Shown here in pieces: positions 48,001-54,000 of a DNA stretch of 64,000 nt. The stretch is taken from the NCBI RefSeq assembly GCF_050003625.1, contig NC_134397.1:278808070-278872069 (forward strand), read 5' to 3'. The notes beneath the pieces were generated by a model. The model did not search any database. It was not told where the DNA came from and was given only the letters and a program-made list of their open reading frames with translations. The first letter of the stretch is position 1, and each line of letters opens with the position of its first letter. This DNA is from Haematobia irritans (taxonomy: Eukaryota > Arthropoda > Insecta > Diptera > Muscidae). The translations under genes and the position numbers were made by a program.

Positions 48001-51000
48001 AAATCCTTTGGTGTCAAGTGTGCCTACTGCAATCGCTTTATTAGTGGAAAAGTTTTGCAGGCAGGCGACAATCATCATTTCCATCCGACATGTGCGCGTT
48101 GCACCAAATGTGGCGATCCCTTCGGTGATGGTGAAGAAATGTACTTGCAGGGTAGTGCTATATGGCATCCACGTTGTGGTCCCGGACCAAATGAATCTGG
48201 TTTAATTTTGAATGGCTGCGGTGGTGTTGGAGTTTCAAATGGCAATTTTACAGACACCGAATGTGATCGTATGAGTTCGAGTGCTTTAAGTGATATGGTA
48301 AGATAATGCGTTGCCTTAAACTGTAATTTGGCAATTTCAGGTGTTTCGCACGTTATGACCAATGTTTGTGGGGAAAACTAAACCAAATTTATTACTATCA
48401 AATGGAAAAGAATCCGTTTGTAAGTTGTTGATTCTTTTGACTAAGCAACAATTGATTTGTACGAAATCTTTGCGAAATTATCCAGTTGTAATTATTCCTA
48501 TAAAAATTTATATGCAACGTAAAAAGATACAAAAATACGGATTTGGAATCAAAGTCGAAATTGACTTTCGACTAATCATCTTTTCGAAATAGACTTCTCT
48601 GTTAACTTTCAAGGTTGACATAAATCGTATAATCTACTTCGATTGAAAATTCCCCCTTGAACCAGAGGTACAGAAGAAGTCTTCTTGAATACTATACCTG
48701 GAAATCTGGAAATAATTGGAAATACTTTCTCACAAATTATTGGTCAAACAACTTATTTTGCTCGTAGTAAACCAAAAGTAACAAAACATCACATCACTGC
48801 TGGCTGTAATGAAAAGAAGCACTTTTTGCTACTAACGTACCCTTTTCCCACTCCACAGAAATGATCTCGTCAACACCACCATATTAGCAGGGCATGGTGG
48901 CACGCCCAACCTTAAATGTTATTTCATCACCGTTTCATTTAGAAATGAATAATAATATCCTAGTTAAACTCATCACTCACTGTTCTTCAACTTGTATTAA
49001 AAACCAAAATGTGCATTTTTTCAAAATAATGATTTTTTTTATTTTTTGTTTCACACCATTTTTCTGAGCTTGCAAGATTTTCTTTTTTGTTTTTGTTTTG
49101 TTTACAGTACATAAGATCCCGAACGCCGAGTTTTAATGGTTCCGTATATTCCTCTAGCCGCAAGGTTTGTTTTAATTTTTCATTTAAATCTCTTTTTTAG
49201 TTTCCTTTTTGCTTTTGTTTGCATTGCTATCTATCACTCTCACTTACTAACGAGTTCAATTTAATTATAATGAAATTCACAGAAAAGTAGAGAGTACAAA
49301 TATTTTCGACATCATGTGCCTCAAATGAAAATGGGATAAATGAATTGGTTTTGATTATTCATTACAGCACTACCGCACAGTGAGTCCCGGTTTGATTTTA
49401 CGCGAATATGGTCGACATGGCGGTGAGGATATATCGAGGATTTACACATACAGCTATTTAACTGATGCACCGAACTACCTACGAAAACCCATAGATCCAT
49501 ATGACAAGACACCATTGTCACCGCATTTCCATAGACCATCGTCATATGCTACCAGTACTGCCGGCTCTGTGGCCGGAAGTAGGCCCCCTTCACGACCTGG
49601 TTCTCGCACACGTAGTGCTATGAAAGTTTTGGTCGATGCCATACGTTCCGAAACTCCACGACCAAAAAGTCCTGCCATGAACAATGAAGAGCCCATTGAA
49701 CTATCACATTACCCGGCTGCTAAGAAACCTCCACCAGGCGAAAAACCTAAAATCGAACGTGATGATTTCCCTGCACCACCCTATCCGTACACGGATCCTG
49801 AGCGCAGACGCCGTTATAGTGATTCATATAAAGGAGTACCAGTATCTGACGATGAAGATGATACTGAGACCAACAATGGTGAAACAGAGGAGTCGTAAGT
49901 CTGCCTCTCAATCTTTGGCCCATTAAATCAGACTCATTATTTTATGATTTTAATTTCAGTCGTTTACAGCGCGAAGCCAATGAATTAGAAAAATTGAATT
50001 CAGGTATTGGCTCGGCGATTGCTAAAGATCTAAAAGAGACAGCTAAATACCGTAAATGGAAGCAACAAAATCTAGATCCAAGAAATGCATCACGTACAGC
50101 GTCCGCTAACAAAGAACCGCTAAATAAGTTAAGGTAGGCAATATTGAAGTTTTTAAATATGAATGTGACCCCAAATCCATGACACTTTTACCACTCGGAT
50201 ATCAACATTCAACCGAAAACTCTCTTCAAGGCATAGTTTTACACACAAAACATGTTTTTCTTGATGAAATAAACAAAAGTAATATAATCGAATTACAAAA
50301 TAATAAAAATCGAAATCTCCACTCTCTCAAATTTAGTGAAACCTTGAAAAACAACACTACAATTCTTCAAGATTTCTTGTTTTCACATTATTTTTTAAAG
50401 AGAAGTCGAAGTTGAAAATGATATGGACATAATACCTATCTTCTTTTTGGGGAAAATTCTATTAATGAGAGCTACCCAGTTCTATGATCGTAATAAGGAA
50501 CATCCTTCTTATAGCCAAGTTGCGAAACAGGGTTCCATATTTCAGCAATCGCGTGCTGCCTTCATCTTGGTAGCCGAATTTCTCATGTTTCTCATGAGTA
50601 TACCATTCATTACATTAAAAAAAAAATTTAGAAATATAAAGCTAATAACATCGATTGGTATAAGAGACCACACGAAGCGCTTGATTCAAGTTTATCGAGA
50701 TTTTGCAACAAGTGTTCTACAACTAATATTGATGTCTACAATAAAATATCTTTCCAGATACGAATCACCTATTGGTGCATCACCATCACGCAATTTAGAT
50801 CATCAAAAGCCATTCTATGAGGATGAAATGTTCGATCGTTCAACGAGCTACAGAGGGTCGCTCGGAAAATCTTTGGGCAACGCACCTAGTTATAACGGTA
50901 AGTTTTAAGTTAAGAAATCACAGCAATATTTATAAAAAAGACGTTTTCTGTAAATCAAAAACCAAATGTTATGATTGTACAGGCCAAGCTCACACTCAAA

Positions 51001-54000
51001 CACAGAGAGACTCCCCATAATAGAATTATGATGATGAAACATCTAACACTAGATCTCGAAGGGATTTGGGTTTTATATTTATTTATGTAAACATTTTTTG
51101 TTACTATTTTTTTCTCTTATTAATTTCCTTTTTAATTTATTTTGTGGCAATACAAAAAAAAATATCCTTTTGCATTTGGGGTGTTTGTTTCCGATTCTCG
51201 TTTAAATCTAAAAAAAATGAAATGAAAATTACAAAACCTTACGAACGACACAGCTATACATTCCTACCGATCACCACCAAAACCTGGATATGGATTTAAA
51301 ACTTCAACCTTGCCGCCGTATATACGCAATGGCTATTCTTCAGTAAGTGTGAATCTCTTTTTTCTCCCAAAACGAATAAACCAAAAAGCACCCAACGTCG
51401 CTCGCTATATAATTCACGCTGTGAGGATCTCTATATCCAAACTCAGCTTTCATTCGTACAAACGCTGTGTTTAATCTCTAACTCTAATTAAAACTCTATT
51501 GTCGGTTGTTGGTATTGTTTTGTTGGCTATTACTACTACTACTACTACTACTGCAAACAATTGTTTGGAACTCTATTTTAAGTGTTTAACTTCATAACGC
51601 ATCTTAAATTCATTATCACATGCATAAACACACACGCATCCAAAATAAAATAATTATGGAGCCCTATCGTTCATTGGAGCATTGTATGTATATCTACACA
51701 CATCAGAAATGTAATGGACTTTTCAAAAAAGTGAAAAAAAAATGTTTGGTATGTGACGATCAGGTGATGGATTTTTTATAAAATCATCATTGTAGAGAAT
51801 ATAAGAAATTAACACGTTAAATGACACAGCCATAAAAAATATAAAAAGACAACTCAATCGAAATGCTCATCACAATACTCCCCATTTTACAATTTTGAAA
51901 AGGCAAAGTCTACTTCTCCGCGGCCGCCATTTTGTTTAAGATATTGAAGAGCCAGAATAAATCAAATTATGGACAATTCAGTTCATTTGTTGTAAATAGT
52001 CACCTCTTATGTATTTTGATCTGTTTAATTCGAAAAAAATGTTAAACTAATTTTTATGGAACAGTTTTTGAGATATCCCGATATTGTTATGTCGAGTTAG
52101 AAATATCTGATTATATCGTTATTGGTACTTAAATGAAATGTATTGAGATGGCAAACAAATAATTGGTTCAAAAAATATCGATGCAAAAAGGGCATATTTT
52201 CAAAAAAAAACAATCATGTGTTTTCCGCCGGAAAAGTACAAACCATTGAAAATTCGTCATCTCAATACCTTTCATTTAAGTACCAACAACGATATAATCC
52301 GATATTTCTAACTCGAGATATGATTTGCTTAGTGAAAAAAGAGCGAAAAACTAAACATAAAGGGATATCTAAAAAACTCTTCTACAAAAAAAAATTAAAA
52401 ATTATTTTCGAATTCAGCAGATCAAAATACATAAGAAATGTCACATCTCATCAAATGTACACGAAAAAAAAATGTATTTTACTATACTAGTGTAATTAAT
52501 AACCATTTCCGGGAACAGCAATCAAAAAAATAAATGTACATTATATTGCTGGAAATTTCCACTCTTTTCCGATTAGAATAAAGATTTCTTATTCAATATT
52601 CTATGTCTTGGATGAATAATGTCAGTTTTTTTGTGAGACTACAACATTTCAATACACAAAGATTTTATAAAATTACTTATTTACATTCCAAAAAAAATAT
52701 TTACTGGAAATGTTATAAACTAAACTACTTTTGGTTGTATGCTATTAAAAACATCAAAATGTGAGAGCCTAATTAAAAACAACAGTCTTAGATTACACAA
52801 GTAAAAAATAAAAGGCAAATCAGTTTATGATTAAACCATTTCACTTTGAAGATATATTAAAATTGTTATGTTTTTTTCTTTTTTATCATAACTTATGACA
52901 TCATAATTTTGTATTTCATTTGAATTTTTTCTTCTACTTTGTTCTTTATGCTGCCTCTAACTCTTTAATAATATAACAAACAATTTGGGATCAACTACAT
53001 GGTCTTTGCGTGCCACACTAATTTACTATTACCAAAATGGGTCGGTCTGTCTATCTGTATCTACTTTATCCACCCCACCCTTTAATTCATCACCGTCATA
53101 TCAACATTGTGTCATGTGTATTTTGGAACTACTAAACAAAATATCTTCAATGCGGTGTTCTTGGTGAATACAAATATTTTACTTTTTAATGTTTGTTGTG
53201 TTCACAAAATCATTACAAAAACAAAACAAAAAACTAATATTTTGTCACCTCTTTCCCTTCCGATTAAAAAAAAAAAACAAACAACTACACCAACTACAAT
53301 TGTGAAACATAATTATCGTCGACACATGCACATATACATAATTCTTATAAAACAACAACTACATAATACAATTTACAATAAATAATAAACAAACTGCATC
53401 GTTGTGAAATGTTACTGTCACCGACTGACAATTGCATCAACGGCGGTCATATAATCGTACTCTCATCAACATCAACATATTTGTAAATGACACACTTATA
53501 AACTATATTTTGGAACAACATCATCATCATCATGATCATCTCAAACACCCATCCATTCATCATACACCCACTCACAATCATCTGTAAAACAATCATCACC
53601 GGAACTACTTAAACCATTTGAAAATGCATGCTCGTTGTTATCGTTATTGTTGTACTCGATGTGTGTGTGTTTGCCTGTGTTACCCCCCCAATTTGTGTGT
53701 TGGGTGTTGTTTATCACTGTTCAGTGGTGAGCTCACTTCGTCATGTCCCAAAACCTGGATACGGCTTAGCTCCACGTTCCCACACTTTCAGTTCTACCAC
53801 ATCGGCCGGCGCCATGATGCACGGCGTCACTGTAAGCGCTTTTATTTTCAATTTCATTCACTAGTTGTAGACTACATTCATTCATTTACACATACATAAT
53901 TACCCCCTCCCCCACATATGATATACCACCTTAAGTTTGTGGCTGAGCTTTTATATTATATTTAACCATACAATATTCACACGTTATTTTTATTTTCTCA

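Noticed and set aside
47863..48362. Open frames opposite and beside the LIM3-LIM4 exon
   Set aside because: Shadows of the Unc-115 exon, whose LIM ligands clearly define the true frame.
48858..48980. Possible extra Unc-115 exon after CTCCACAG
   Set aside because: The incoming phase 0 gives AAA TGA at once; the open frame needs a phase that no upstream exon supplies.
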